Assembly: GCA_016235455.1 (NCBI GenBank)
Contig: JACRKZ010000045.1
Location: 2,807 to 54,281, forward strand
Source of the DNA: Armatimonadota bacterium
Lineage (GTDB): Bacteria; Armatimonadota; UBA10988
Length of the DNA stretch: 51,475 nt
Reading direction: 5' to 3'
Part shown: positions 33,899 to 43,021 of the stretch, piece by piece
How the letters are laid out: every line of letters starts with the position of its first letter
How positions within the stretch are numbered: the first letter of the stretch is position 1
Translations under genes and position numbers: made by a program
The notes under the pieces: generated by a model
Databases searched by the model: none
Told to the model about the DNA's origin: nothing
What the model saw: the letters and a program-made list of their open reading frames with translations, nothing else

Positions 33899-35359
33899 CT
33901 ACTCGGGCTTGCCTGCCTCATTCTTGGGCTTCTCGGGTGCCTTGGGCTTGTCGGGCGACTTAGGCGTGCCGCCGTCGCGGCTCTTGCCGGCGGTGTCCGG
34001 TGCTTTGGTGTCGCCGGACTTGGCGCGCTCGCCGGACTTGGGGTCGCCGATGATCTTCACCTGGCCAGGCTGCGGCTCGGTATGGTGCGGCCGGGGCGGT
34101 GGTGGCGCGTGGGTGTCATCGTCGCCCGGATCGGGCTCGATGACCTCATGCTCGCGGGCCTTGCCATTGCCGTTCCCATTCGCATTGCTCTTGCCCAGCT
34201 TGGACTTGGCGTCCTCGTCGGCCTCGCGCTTGGCGCTATGGGCGGTCATGGCCACCGGTGCGGTGCGCGGGTCGAAGGCGTTGAGGATCGGCCCCTGGTC
34301 GAAGGTCACGCCAAGCGCGGTGGTCAACATGGCCACGGCTTCGGGCTTGCGGACGTACATGAACGGGCTGTGGTAGTCGCAGGGCAGCGTGTCGGTGGTG
34401 ATGGTCTGCGAGTTCACGTCCTTGAGGAAGGCCATCAGGGCCATCAGCTGGCGGTCGCTCAGATCCGTCTGCACGTAGCCGCGCACGGCCTGGAGCACCG
34501 CGGGGAACTTCACCAGATTGCCGGGCTGCAGGATCTTGGCGGCCAACTGCCGCATGCACTTCTGTTGGCGCTGCACACGGCCCAGGTCGCCCATGGGGTC
34601 GGACACGCCGTTGTTGTTCTTGCGCCAGCGCACGTAGCCCTGGGCCTGGATGCCGGTCAGATGCTGCGGGCCCTTCTTGAGGTGGACGTGGAAGTCCTGC
34701 CAGTTGTCGTCGTAGTTCATGTCGCGCTCGACATCAACGTCGACGCCGCCGACCTTGTCGACCATCTCGATGAAGCCGTGGGCGTTGGTCTTCACATAGT
34801 GGTGAACGCGGATGCCCAGGTTGGCTTCGATGGTCTCGATCAGCTTGGGCACGCCGCCGTTGCGGTGCGCCGCGTTGAGCTTGTGGCCGGTGCCCTTGAG
34901 GCCGGGAATGGTCACGCGCAGGTCGCGCGGCAGGCTCAACACGTAGACTTGCTTGGTGTTCTGGTCCAAGCTGATCAGCATGTTGGTGTCGGAACGGGAA
35001 TCTTCCTTGGTGATCTGCTGGTACTGGTTGATGGGTACGTCTTCGCCCACCAGCAGGATGTTGGCGCGCGGGCCGCGGTCGAACATCAGGCCCGCCGGTG
35101 CCATCACGTCGAGCGCGTTGTTGCGGATCGTCTTGGCGAAGCTCTCGCCGGGCTTGCGGTTCATCAGGCCGAACACCGCCACCGTCGTACCGGCCACGGC
35201 GACGAAGGTGACGAGCATGACGGCCAGGAGTTTGATGAGCTTCTCAGCGGGCGACTGGCTACGACGTCGGGGCTCGGGCTGCGGGCCGGCTTGCTGCGCC
35301 AAGTAGGTCTCCAGGGCCGTAGGGCGTGGCACGAACCAAGCCAGTGGACCCACTATCAT
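33899..35359 (-). CDS. LytR-CpsA-Psr (LCP) family cell-wall glycopolymer ligase
   Basis: Up to 486 residues. Cytoplasmic N-terminus, one membrane helix (LIKLLAVMLVTFVAVAGTTV, about 41-60), then the LCP domain (about 97-320): NILLVGEDVP, SRSDTNMLISLD (conserved Arg/Asp pair), VLSLPRDLRVTIPG, KLNAAHRNGG, GFIEMVDKVGGVDVDVERDM, GYVRWRKNNNGVSDPMGDLG-RVQRQQ. These enzymes transfer a glycopolymer from a polyprenyl carrier to peptidoglycan. The C-terminal 130 residues are charged and Pro/Lys-rich. The ATG at 35359 overlaps the -10 of a strong promoter, so translation more likely starts at GTG 35353 or GTG 35332. Confidence 0.88.
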   Translation of the reverse strand: MIVGPLAWFVPRPTALETYLAQQAGPQPEPRRRSQSPAEKLIKLLAVMLVTFVAVAGTTVAVFGLMNRKPGESFAKTIRNNALDVMAPAGLMFDRGPRANILLVGEDVPINQYQQITKEDSRSDTNMLISLDQNTKQVYVLSLPRDLRVTIPGLKGTGHKLNAAHRNGGVPKLIETIEANLGIRVHHYVKTNAHGFIEMVDKVGGVDVDVERDMNYDDNWQDFHVHLKKGPQHLTGIQAQGYVRWRKNNNGVSDPMGDLGRVQRQQKCMRQLAAKILQPGNLVKFPAVLQAVRGYVQTDLSDRQLMALMAFLKDVNSQTITTDTLPCDYHSPFMYVRKPEAVAMLTTALGVTFDQGPILNAFDPRTAPVAMTAHSAKREADEDAKSKLGKSNANGNGNGKAREHEVIEPDPGDDDTHAPPPPRPHHTEPQPGQVKIIGDPKSGERAKSGDTKAPDTAGKSRDGGTPKSPDKPKAPEKPKNEAGKPE

Positions 35360-35386
35360 CGTATCGGCCGAGTGGCCTCATGTCAA
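35358..35386 (-). promoter_or_regulatory. LCP-gene promoter TTGACA-N17-TACGAT
   Basis: On the minus strand: TTGACA (35386-35381), a 17-bp spacer, TACGAT (35363-35358). Perfect -35, and a -10 identical to those before the two TorF-like genes. Transcription should start near 35351, downstream of the first in-frame ATG of the LCP gene. Confidence 0.7.
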
Positions 35387-35484
35387 TTGGACGGACTCGG
35401 CGAGTATGACGTTCCGGTGGCGTCGCAATCACGCAACAAGGAGGCCGTCAGCGTGGCGCCAACTAGGCGGCGAGGAGACCGCCC

Positions 35485-36519
35485 ATGAAGGCTGCAAGAC
35501 TCCACGGACCCCGCGATCTGCGGGTGGACAGGGTGGCTCCACCGGGCCCACCGGGGCCAGGGGAGGCGGTGGTAGCGGTTCGCGCGGTGGGTCTGTGCGG
35601 ATCCGACCTGCATTACTGGCTGGACGGGCGCATCGGGGAGACCAGGCTCGAGCGGCCGCTGATCATGGGTCACGAGCCGGCCGGCGAGATCGTTGCCGTG
35701 GGTGACAACGTCACCCATGTGCGGCCCGGCCAGCGCGTGGCCATCGATCCCGCGGTGCCCTGCGGCTACTGCGAGTGGTGTGCGGCCGGCCACCCCAACC
35801 TGTGCCCGCACGTGCGCTTCTTCGGCTCACCGCCCACCGACGGCGCGCTGCGCGAGCAGCTCTGCCATCCGGCCGAGTGCCTCTTCCCGCTGCCCGAAAA
35901 CCTGACCTTCACCGACGGCGCGCTGTGCGAGACGTTGGGCGTGGCCATCCATGCCGTGGATCTGAGCCATCTGCAGCCGGGCCAGACGGCGGCCATTCTG
36001 GGCTGCGGGCCGGTCGGGTTGATGACGCTGCAAGTGGCCCGCTGCGCCGGCGCGGGGCCCATCTACGTGGCCGACGAGGTGCCCGAGCGGCTGGCCATGG
36101 CGCAGGCCCTTGGCGCCGAGCTCGCCATCGACGTGCGCATGGTGCCGTCGGAACGCGCCATCTTGGACCTGACTGATGGTCGGGGCGTGGATGCCATGTT
36201 CGACTGCGCCACGTCCTCCGAAACGCCGGCCCAATGCTGTGAGGGCACCAAGATCGGCGGCCGTGTGGTGCTGGTGGGCATTCCGCCCGAGAACAGCTTC
36301 ACGCTGCACCACGCCTCGGCCCGGCGCAAGGGCTTGACCGTCAAGTTCGCCCGGCGCATGCCCGCGGTCTATCCGCGCGCGCTGCACCTGGCGTCGCGCG
36401 GCATGGTGCAGATGGACGTGCTGGCCACGCACAGCTTCCCGCTGGACCGCGCGCCCGAAGCCTTCGCCGTGGCCGCGGAACGGCGCGACGGCGTGATCAA
36501 GGCTGTCGTCGAGATCTAG
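35485..36519 (+). CDS. Zinc-dependent medium-chain alcohol/polyol dehydrogenase
   Basis: 344 residues. Catalytic zinc ligands Cys38 ([11 protein letters not shown]), His63-Glu64 (IMGHEPAGE); structural zinc Cys93, 96, 99 and 107 ([16 protein letters not shown]). Rossmann loop [17 protein letters not shown] with the cofactor acidic residue in [10 protein letters not shown], favouring NAD+. Closest in pattern to sorbitol / L-threonine / L-iditol dehydrogenases (GSDLHYW). Substrate cannot be fixed from sequence. Strong upstream GGCGGCGAGGAG ribosome site; 14 bp before hemB. Confidence 0.9.
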   Translation: MKAARLHGPRDLRVDRVAPPGPPGPGEAVVAVRAVGLCGSDLHYWLDGRIGETRLERPLIMGHEPAGEIVAVGDNVTHVRPGQRVAIDPAVPCGYCEWCAAGHPNLCPHVRFFGSPPTDGALREQLCHPAECLFPLPENLTFTDGALCETLGVAIHAVDLSHLQPGQTAAILGCGPVGLMTLQVARCAGAGPIYVADEVPERLAMAQALGAELAIDVRMVPSERAILDLTDGRGVDAMFDCATSSETPAQCCEGTKIGGRVVLVGIPPENSFTLHHASARRKGLTVKFARRMPAVYPRALHLASRGMVQMDVLATHSFPLDRAPEAFAVAAERRDGVIKAVVEI

Positions 36520-36533
36520 GAGAGATACAACCC

Positions 36534-37507
<974 letters not shown>

Positions 37508-37511
<4 letters not shown>

Positions 37512-37536
37512 CAGCCACCAGCGCCATGAGTACGAT
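37508..37536 (+). promoter_or_regulatory. Promoter TTGACA-N17-TACGAT
   Basis: TTGACA (37508-37513, overlapping the hemB stop), a 17-bp spacer, TACGAT (37531-37536). Start near 37543 would give a leader of about 98 nt before the ATG at 37641. Confidence 0.65.
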
Positions 37537-37640
37537 TCCGCAAGACGCAGTTGCGTTGGGGGTCGGGTGACTGGCCCCCAAGGTGTCGCTTTGGCGGGAC
37601 CCTAGCGACGGCCGCCGAAGCGCGCGAGGGAGGGACCACA

Positions 37641-38426
37641 ATGCGCAGGATCGTACTCTCGTTGGCTTGTGCGGCGCTGCTTGGCGGCGCGGCATCGGCG
37701 CAGACTGACCCGTGGATGTACCTGGACATGGCGCAGGCCGAGGCGCGCGATGGGGCGGCTCCCAAGTGGAGTGCCGCGGTGAGCGCCAAGGGCGATGCCC
37801 TATCGCAGTACACGTACCGCGGCCAGGGGCTCAGCAAGCACGTGCTGTCGGCCAGCTTGGCCGGCGCCGTGACGTACGACGGTTGGCTCACCGCGCGCCT
37901 CGGCACGCGCTACGTGGAGTCGATGCTGGCTCACAACGCGTTGGGCAGCCAGGACAACGTCTTCGACGCATCGCTCGCCGCGGCACGGCCGGAGTGGCCC
38001 GTGACGGTGACGGGTGGCTGGCGGTACCGCGCTGGGCAGATTGGCGCCAACCGGCGCGAAGCCTACCTGGGGTTGGACAGCAACCCGAAGCGCTGCAAGA
38101 TCGCCGACCTGAGCGGCGAGGTCTCGTGGGGCTACAATGCTCCCTACTATGTCGTAAGTCTCGGCGCCAGCCGGGCGTTCGGCTTCTGGAAGTCCACCAA
38201 GGTGACCAAGCCGACCCTCAGCGCTGTCTACGAGCACACCTTCGGGCCGGGCACCAACGGCACCGCGGACTTCGCGCTGCGCGCGCGCACGTCGTACAAG
38301 CTGACCGACGAGCTGCTGATCACGCCGCGGGCGGAGTTGGTCTTCCCCGGTGGCGGCACATTCGAGTCGCGCGACGTCCTGCCTGGGATAGGCGTCACCG
38401 TGGCGTACTCGCCCAAAGCCTGGTGA
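37641..38426 (+). CDS. TorF-like outer-membrane beta-barrel protein, copy 1
   Basis: 261 residues from the ATG after GCGAGGGAGGG; upstream in-frame starts lie in the leader. Signal peptide IVLSLACAALLGGAASA (cut before QTD). The barrel begins SQYTYRGQGLSKHVLSASLA and contains GGWRYRAGQIGANRREAYLG, WGYNAPYYVVSLGASRAFGF and VYEHTFGPG. The 'Y-x-x-R-G-x-x-x-S' start resembles TorF-type putative porins. It is clearly paralogous to the next gene along most of its length. Own promoter and terminator. Confidence 0.8.
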   Translation: MRRIVLSLACAALLGGAASAQTDPWMYLDMAQAEARDGAAPKWSAAVSAKGDALSQYTYRGQGLSKHVLSASLAGAVTYDGWLTARLGTRYVESMLAHNALGSQDNVFDASLAAARPEWPVTVTGGWRYRAGQIGANRREAYLGLDSNPKRCKIADLSGEVSWGYNAPYYVVSLGASRAFGFWKSTKVTKPTLSAVYEHTFGPGTNGTADFALRARTSYKLTDELLITPRAELVFPGGGTFESRDVLPGIGVTVAYSPKAW

Positions 38427-38446
38427 GTCGACGCGCATCATGGCTG

Positions 38447-38479
38447 CAACGGCCCGCCGGCACTTCCGGCGGGCCGTTG
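38447..38479 (+). terminator. Intrinsic terminator, 14-bp perfect stem
   Basis: CAACGGCCCGCCGG (38447-38460) and CCGGCGGGCCGTTG (38466-38479) with a 5-nt loop, followed by TCGTTT. 20 bp after the stop of the first TorF-like gene. Confidence 0.85.
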
Positions 38480-38527
38480 TCGTTTATGGGGTATGAGCCT
38501 CGTGGCCAGGCTGCCCGCAGCGTCGAT

Positions 38528-38557
38528 TTGACATGCACCCGGCCTTTTGGCTACGAT
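38528..38557 (+). promoter_or_regulatory. Promoter TTGACA-N18-TACGAT
   Basis: TTGACA (38528-38533), an 18-bp spacer, TACGAT (38552-38557), about 100 bp before the ATG of the second TorF-like gene. Same hexamers as before the first copy, although the surrounding leader sequence differs. Confidence 0.65.
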
Positions 38558-38659
38558 GTGGATTGATCGGTTTCTCCGGCGCACTGAGCGAGCGCCCGGG
38601 CACAAGGTTGCCGCAGCCGAGCTGAAAGAACGCAGCCGCGGCACGGAAGGAAGAGAACC

Positions 38660-39385
38660 ATGAAGCGCACGATCGCTCTCGTGCTGGGCTGTGTGGCGCT
38701 GCTTAGCAGTGCTGCCATGGCCAAGGACTTCACGTACATGGCCGGCGCCGATGCCACTGCCATGACCCAGTACACGTTCCGTGGTATGGGTCTGAGCAAG
38801 CATTTCATGGCGGCCGACGTGCACGCTGGCGTCAGCTACAAGGGCTGGCTGACCGGTCGCGCCTCGGCGTGGTACGGGCAGTCGATGCTCGCGCACAACC
38901 CCTGGGGCAGCCAGGAACAGATCTATGACCTGTCCCTGACCGCCGCGCCGTCCAAGTGGTACGTCGCCGTCACTGGTGGCTGGACCTACTACGACGGCCA
39001 GATCGGTGGCGACAACCGCGAACTGTACGCGGTGATCACCGCCGCGCCGCGCGCCCACCTGCCGTTCAACGCCGGGCTGGCCGTGATCTGGGGCTACAAT
39101 CAGCCGTACTACGCGTTCATCCCGCACGCCAGCAAGACCTGGGCGCTGCCCGACATCAGCGACAAGCTTTCCTTGACGCTGTATGGCGAGTATGCCCATG
39201 TCTTCAGCCCCGGCTTCGACTCGCTGTCGGATGCCAAGGCTTCGGTGGCGTTCGACTACCAGCTCACCCAGCGCGTGGTCATCACGCCCAAGTTCGAGCT
39301 GGTGGCCCCGGGCAACTGGGTCCCCGAGACGCGCGCGCTGATCCCCGGCGCCAGCATCAACGTGGCCTACAACACCAACTTCTGA
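38660..39385 (+). CDS. TorF-like outer-membrane beta-barrel protein, copy 2
   Basis: 241 residues. Signal peptide MKRTIALVLGCVALLSSAAMA. Barrel start TQYTFRGMGLSKHFMAADVH, then LAHNPWGSQEQIYDLSLTA, GGWTYYDGQIGGDNRELYAV, WGYNQPYYAFIPHASKTWAL, YGEYAHVFSPG and the C-terminal strand ASINVAYNTNF with terminal Phe. Aligns with the previous gene block by block (SMLAHN-x-x-GSQ, GGW-x-Y, DGQIG/AGQIG, WGYN-x-PYY), so this is a tandem duplication with divergence. SD: GGAAGGAAGAG. Solute unknown. Confidence 0.82.
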   Translation: MKRTIALVLGCVALLSSAAMAKDFTYMAGADATAMTQYTFRGMGLSKHFMAADVHAGVSYKGWLTGRASAWYGQSMLAHNPWGSQEQIYDLSLTAAPSKWYVAVTGGWTYYDGQIGGDNRELYAVITAAPRAHLPFNAGLAVIWGYNQPYYAFIPHASKTWALPDISDKLSLTLYGEYAHVFSPGFDSLSDAKASVAFDYQLTQRVVITPKFELVAPGNWVPETRALIPGASINVAYNTNF

Positions 39386-39417
39386 GCCTGAGCTGCGCTC
39401 TGGCACAGAACAAACCG

Positions 39418-39444
39418 CGGCCCGTCGGCTCTGCCGGCGGGCCG
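39418..39444 (+). terminator. Intrinsic-terminator-like hairpin
   Basis: CGGCCCGTCGG (39418-39428) pairs with CCGGCGGGCCG (39434-39444), one G:T pair, 5-nt loop. It resembles the terminator after the first TorF-like gene, as if duplicated with it. The next promoter's TTGACC begins 5 bp later. Confidence 0.75.
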
Positions 39445-39449
39445 TTGGC

Positions 39450-39479
39450 TTGACCGGGGTCTGACCACGCGCTTACAAT
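39450..39479 (+). promoter_or_regulatory. Promoter TTGACC-N18-TACAAT positioned for a leaderless mRNA
   Basis: TTGACC (39450-39455), an 18-bp spacer, TACAAT (39474-39479). The GTG start at 39487 is 7 bases beyond the -10, i.e. at the expected +1, leaving no room for a Shine-Dalgarno site in the transcript. Confidence 0.6.
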
Positions 39480-39486
39480 CCGCGCC

Positions 39487-41004
39487 GTGGGCAAGCAGGC
39501 ACGGCACGCAGGTCAGTCCTCAGGGAGCGCGGACGTCCCCGTTCGCGTGCCCAGGGCCGAGCTCTGGGGCGTGGCCGCCGCGGCGCTGGTGGCCTACCTG
39601 GTCTGGTCGCTCATCTGGCCTATCGGCGCGGGCCGCGACTTCGAGTCCTATGTCATGACGCTGCTCGAGCTGCCGCGTCGTGTCGCCGACTACCCCTTCC
39701 AGAGCGCCTTTCGCACACCTCTGACCCCGTTGTTCCTGGGCTTCGTGTGTGGGTCGGGCCGATGGGTTGCGGGCCTTGTGCTGCTGGCCGGTTACGTGCT
39801 GGTGGCGCTGTCGGTGCACGCCCTGGTGCGCCCTCGGCACCGCGGCGCGGCGTGGCTTGCCGTGGTCCTGTGGCTCGTCTCGCCGGCGGGCGGCTGGATG
39901 TTCCGGCATCCCGACAGCGCCACGCTCACCGCCATGCTCATCGCGCCGTGGGCCGTGGCCATCAGCCGATCCGACGAGCGGACCACGGCGGCGGGCTGGG
40001 CCGGCCGTGGTGCGCTGGCCGCCGCGCTGGTGCTGGCTCGGCCGGCCAACCTGGTGTTCGGCGGGGCGCTGCTCGCGCCGTTGCTGATCGCTGGCCTGCC
40101 GCTCGGGCGGCGACTGGGCCATGTCGCGGCGTTCGCGCTGGCCTTGGTGCTGCCGCTGCAGGCCTGGTGCTGGCACAACGCCGCGCTCTACCAGGACTGG
40201 GTGGTGTCGCGCGGGTCCGGCGCGTTCATGCCTTTGGCGCGCGTCATGGCGTTCGACGATCTGGTGCGGCCCGAGAACGGCCCGGCCAGCGCGCGGCTGG
40301 CCGAAGTGGTGCAGCGGCGCCTGCTGCCGCGCGACTTCTACCGCCGCCAGGGCATCGATGTACAGCGGTTCTTCCGGCTGCGCGCCACCGGCCCGGCGGG
40401 CGACCTCATCTCGGCTTGCGACCAGGAGTGGGGCTGGGACTGCGACTACGCGCCGTTGCGCGCGGTGGCCATGGAGGCTATCGCGCGCCATCCCGGCCTC
40501 TACGCGCGGCGTGTCGCCGCCGATGTGTGGGCGCTGTTCGCCGCGCCGCTGCCGCGCCGCGTGGCCGATGTGGACCTGAGCGGCGCGGGCGCCTGGTCAT
40601 GGCTGGAGAGCCGGCCGGCGGGCTATCCGCCGCCGCGCTGCTCCGGCCAGAGCAACGTCGTGGAACTGTACCGCGCGTCGCGGTTCGCGGCCTTCGCCGA
40701 GACCGCCGATGCGCGGCCCGCCTGGCGCTGGCTGACCTATCGATACGACAAGGCGCAACTGCCCATGCTGCCCTGGCTGGTGCTGGGCGCCGTGGGCCTG
40801 TGGCCGTACCGCGCGCGGCGCGAGCGGGCACTGGCGCTGCTGGTCTGGCTGGCGGTTGCCGGGCTCGTCATCACCGAACTGGGCATGTGGTTGATCCCCG
40901 AGTACCGGTGGCCGTTCGATTCGCTGTTCCTCGCCTATGGCACGCTCGGGCTGGCCCGATGGTTGCCTACTTCGGCGGGGTCGCCACCTTCGGCGCCTCG
41001 GTGA
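39487..41004 (+). CDS. GT-C-like polytopic membrane protein
   Basis: 505 residues with about 9-11 membrane helices (VAAAALVAYLVWSLIW, VLLAGYVLVALSVHALV, LAVVLWLVSPAGGWMF, ALALLVWLAVAGLVITEL). After TM1 the extracytoplasmic loop has GRDFESYVMTLLELP, an acidic position where dolichyl/polyprenyl-phosphate-sugar glycosyltransferases of the GT-C fold carry their catalytic Asp. A large periplasmic region follows TM7-8 (about 250-400). Consistent with a PMT_2/ArnT-like transferase, but no family-specific motif is certain. GTG start, apparently leaderless. The 3' end overlaps the convergent PPC gene by 38 bp. Confidence 0.6.
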   Translation: MGKQARHAGQSSGSADVPVRVPRAELWGVAAAALVAYLVWSLIWPIGAGRDFESYVMTLLELPRRVADYPFQSAFRTPLTPLFLGFVCGSGRWVAGLVLLAGYVLVALSVHALVRPRHRGAAWLAVVLWLVSPAGGWMFRHPDSATLTAMLIAPWAVAISRSDERTTAAGWAGRGALAAALVLARPANLVFGGALLAPLLIAGLPLGRRLGHVAAFALALVLPLQAWCWHNAALYQDWVVSRGSGAFMPLARVMAFDDLVRPENGPASARLAEVVQRRLLPRDFYRRQGIDVQRFFRLRATGPAGDLISACDQEWGWDCDYAPLRAVAMEAIARHPGLYARRVAADVWALFAAPLPRRVADVDLSGAGAWSWLESRPAGYPPPRCSGQSNVVELYRASRFAAFAETADARPAWRWLTYRYDKAQLPMLPWLVLGAVGLWPYRARRERALALLVWLAVAGLVITELGMWLIPEYRWPFDSLFLAYGTLGLARWLPTSAGSPPSAPR

Positions 41005-43021
41005 TGCGCAGGGGTATGGCCGGCAGCGTCCGCGTGTAGCTGACATCGCCGATCTTGAGTACGGCACCGATGATCACATTCAGCTTCGTGCCCACCGGCA
41101 CGCCGCGGCCGACGTTGACCACCACGGGCGCCTCGTCCTTGTCCGCCGGCACGTAGCTGGCGCGCACGCCCACGCCGTTGACCGCCGACGCCGGCCGCAC
41201 GAAGACGCCGCCCTTGATGCCCTCGGCGCGGATGATCTTGACGTTCAGCGTCACTTCGCCGCCTTGGGCGATGATCAGGCCGCCGGCGGGCGGGTTGAGC
41301 AGGGCGAGCGCGAAGCCACCCGGCTCGGTGACCGTCAGGGCGATCTCGCGCGTACTCGGATACTGCTGCAGGCTGAACGCCTGCATGACGTTCTCGGCCC
41401 CGACGGCCACGCGCGCGGTGACCTGTCCGGCCTCCTCGGAGATGCCGAGGATGGTCGGGTTGAACACCTGCGGCTTGGCATCGGATGGCGCCGACACAGT
41501 CAGCACGGCCGTGTCCTGGCCTGGGTAGATGACCGCCTCGCTGGCCACGAAGCCCTTGGGCAGGCCGCGCACGACCACATTGATGGGCCCGTTGAAGCCG
41601 GCCTTGCGATTGGCCTGTACGGTGACCAGCGCGCTGTCGCCCTGCCCGGCGCGCGGGTTGTCGGGCGTCGCACGCAGCGTGAAGTCGGGTGCGGCGTCCT
41701 TGAGAATCAGCCGATAGGCGAAGTCGTCACCGCCCATGGACTGAGCATCGCGCAGTCGCAGGAAGTAGTCGCCGTCGGCCGGCACCGTGTAGACGAGCAG
41801 CGAATCGGCATGGTGGGTGAGCCACTGCGCCGTGGGGTCGGTGGTGTCGTCGTTCTCCACCAGCCGTGTGCCCTTGGCGTCAAACAGCGTCAGCATGGAG
41901 TCCAGTGGCGACAGCAACCGCCGCGCCATCACCTCGAGCACCACCTTCTGGCCCTTGATCGCGGCGAAGCGGAACCAGTCGGCGTCGCCGGCCTTGTCGA
42001 TGTGGCCATTGACGGTGACCGGCAGCGTCACCGCCTGGGCCGTCTCACGAGAGTCGTTGGGCTCGGTGTCGCTCGCCTCCGGTGTGTCGCCGACGGCGAA
42101 CGGCATGGTGTTGGCCTGCAGCCCGCCGGCCTCGGTGCCGACCCAGCGAATGCCAGAGGCGTTCGCCGGCACTTCGACGGTCTGCGTGCGCTTGGCCAGA
42201 TTGGCGCCGAACAGGGCGATGCCGGTGGATGCGCCGCGTGGTCCGCCGAGCGGGTAGATGCCGGTCACACGTGGCAACGCGCCAACGCTCAGGCGATAGA
42301 CGAAATCGGCCCGGCCGCGGCTAAGAATGTCGGTGATCTGCACCGTGTAGTCGCCATCGGCGGGCACGGGGAAGAGGATGCGCGGATCGGGCCACAGCCG
42401 GACATCGTCGACCGACGCGACCTGACGGCCCGATGCATCGTACAGCGTCAGCACGGCGTCGAACCAGCCGGGCACGGCATCCGCGATGTAGGGGATGATG
42501 GCGCGCGCGGCGATATCGCACACGAGCGTGGTGCCACCCTTGGCCGAGAAGCGGTAGCAGTCCTGGTCCTTCTCCATGACCTGCCCATTGACCAGGACCG
42601 GCAGGGCCAGCTTCTGCGCGCCGGCCCGGTTGTTGTTGGGCTCCGTCTCGATGATCTCGGGCAGGTCGCCGACCAGGAAGCGGAAGCGGTTGCTCGCGCC
42701 GGCGCGGGTCAGTAGTCGCAGTTCGTACTCACCAACGGCCGCGTCCGGCGCGATGGTCAGGGTCAGCCGTACCTTGGTGGCGTCCTCCACCTTGGCGATG
42801 GCGCCGGTGACGCCGGCGGGCAGGATACGCGCCTCGGTGGCGCTGGCCAACTGGGTGCCAGTGACCAGTGCCTCGACCTTGGTGCCGCGCTGGCCGCCGG
42901 CGGGGAAGACGTGCGCGATGTACGGGGTCAGGATCTCCGGCTTGTCCGCGGCGCGGGCGATCACCGCGCAGCACAGCGCCAGCGCCGGCCACAGCCACCT
43001 GACTCGCGGCGAGGTGCTCAT
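40967..43021 (-). CDS. Secreted protein with two PPC-type domains
   Basis: 684 residues from the ATG overlapping the stop of the WD40 gene. Signal peptide 1-24 (WLWPALALCCAVIARA). An IPT/TIG-like domain (28-118, PYIAHVFPAGGQRGTKVEAL) precedes PPC1 (125-245, ETEPNNN ... PADGDYTVQITD); a second IPT-like segment (250-312, IYPLGGPRGASTGIALFGAN) precedes PPC2 (318-440, DTEPNDSRETAQA ... PADGDYFLRLRD). Further Ig-like strands extend to the C-terminus. PPC modules are secreted beta-sandwich domains often found with calcium and glycan binding. Last gene of the four-gene operon starting at 47982; its 3' end overlaps the convergent membrane-protein gene. Confidence 0.85.
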   Translation of the reverse strand: MSTSPRVRWLWPALALCCAVIARAADKPEILTPYIAHVFPAGGQRGTKVEALVTGTQLASATEARILPAGVTGAIAKVEDATKVRLTLTIAPDAAVGEYELRLLTRAGASNRFRFLVGDLPEIIETEPNNNRAGAQKLALPVLVNGQVMEKDQDCYRFSAKGGTTLVCDIAARAIIPYIADAVPGWFDAVLTLYDASGRQVASVDDVRLWPDPRILFPVPADGDYTVQITDILSRGRADFVYRLSVGALPRVTGIYPLGGPRGASTGIALFGANLAKRTQTVEVPANASGIRWVGTEAGGLQANTMPFAVGDTPEASDTEPNDSRETAQAVTLPVTVNGHIDKAGDADWFRFAAIKGQKVVLEVMARRLLSPLDSMLTLFDAKGTRLVENDDTTDPTAQWLTHHADSLLVYTVPADGDYFLRLRDAQSMGGDDFAYRLILKDAAPDFTLRATPDNPRAGQGDSALVTVQANRKAGFNGPINVVVRGLPKGFVASEAVIYPGQDTAVLTVSAPSDAKPQVFNPTILGISEEAGQVTARVAVGAENVMQAFSLQQYPSTREIALTVTEPGGFALALLNPPAGGLIIAQGGEVTLNVKIIRAEGIKGGVFVRPASAVNGVGVRASYVPADKDEAPVVVNVGRGVPVGTKLNVIIGAVLKIGDVSYTRTLPAIPLRITEAPKVATPPK

